Shown here: piece by piece, positions 6,191 to 6,337 of the stretch
Layout: every line of letters starts with the position of its first letter
Numbering within the stretch: position 1 is the first letter of the stretch
Assembly: GCA_011065065.1 (NCBI GenBank)
Contig: JAAKFL010000116.1
Location: forward strand, 1-6,337
Length of the DNA stretch: 6,337 nt
Direction: 5' to 3'
Origin: Chlamydiota bacterium
GTDB lineage: Bacteria; Chlamydiota; Chlamydiia; Chlamydiales; SLFE01
Position numbers and translations under genes: made by a program
Notes under the pieces: model-generated
Database searches by the model: none
What the model was told of the DNA's origin: nothing
What the model saw: only the letters and a program-made list of their open reading frames with translations

Positions 6191-6337
6191 ATGAAGCCAG
6201 GACTAATCTTACTTCCAATCATTTCATTGAGCTTAAGTGGTTGTGGTACAATGGAACAAATGAATCGATTGATCGACGAAAGTACAGAATCCATCCAATG
6301 CAACAGAATAGCAGTGGAGAGAAGTACAGAAGTGATT
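6191..6337 (+). CDS. Second heptad-repeat lipoprotein, paralogue of the first (3' end outside the window)
   Basis: The 49 visible residues run off the window edge; no stop is reached. The N-terminus is a lipoprotein signal peptide with a canonical lipobox, L-S-G before Cys18, at exactly the same position as in the preceding gene. In the mature part hydrophobic residues again recur every seven positions (I28, I35, V42, I49). With a one-residue shift they align with the previous protein: MN at positions 7-8 after the lipid Cys in both, and A-V followed by I seven residues later. DNA similarity is low apart from the translation start region, so the duplication is old. A second cysteine, Cys37, is present. 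It starts 1 nt after the previous stop and is surely co-translated with it. Function unknown; total length cannot be judged. Confidence 0.8.
   Translation, partial: MKPGLILLPIISLSLSGCGTMEQMNRLIDESTESIQCNRIAVERSTEVI

Overview
The window carries one complete tripartite RND efflux operon on the + strand. Downstream of it is the start of a run of small, tandemly arranged coiled-coil lipoproteins. The envelope is clearly that of a diderm (Gram-negative) bacterium: an outer-membrane factor with a lipoprotein signal, a periplasmic adaptor, an inner-membrane proton-driven pump and further lipoproteins. Base composition is moderate, somewhat below 50% GC by eye. The outer-membrane factor is unusually rich in cysteine. 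This would fit a lineage that cross-links its envelope by disulfides, such as environmental Chlamydiota, but that placement is a low-confidence guess and nothing here fixes the taxon.

Layout: 1-152 is a leader with weak promoter-like boxes, a perfect 12-bp palindrome and several out-of-frame ATGs. 153-1577 encodes a NodT/TolC-type outer-membrane factor. 1581-2738 encodes a HlyD-type membrane fusion protein. 2731-5853 encodes a 1040-residue RND permease. The three genes are 3 nt apart and then overlap by 8 nt, so they almost certainly share one transcript and are translationally coupled. 5854-5964 is a gap with short repeats, an A-tract and a candidate promoter, but no convincing terminator. 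5965-6189 is a 74-residue lipoprotein made largely of heptads. 6191 to the window edge is the start of a second, related lipoprotein.

How it works together (family knowledge plus inference): the RND trimer would take substrate from the periplasm or membrane and drive it with protons. The adaptor would bridge to the outer-membrane channel, which opens to the outside. No regulator or substrate-specific gene lies in the window, so the substrate cannot be named. The most notable points are a pump that lacks the AcrB-type TM10 lysine, a cysteine-rich outer-membrane factor beside a cysteine-free adaptor, and a tandem pair of heptad lipoproteins whose translation start segments look duplicated. I see no clearly new biological system; the lipoprotein cluster, cut by the window edge, is the best place to look further.
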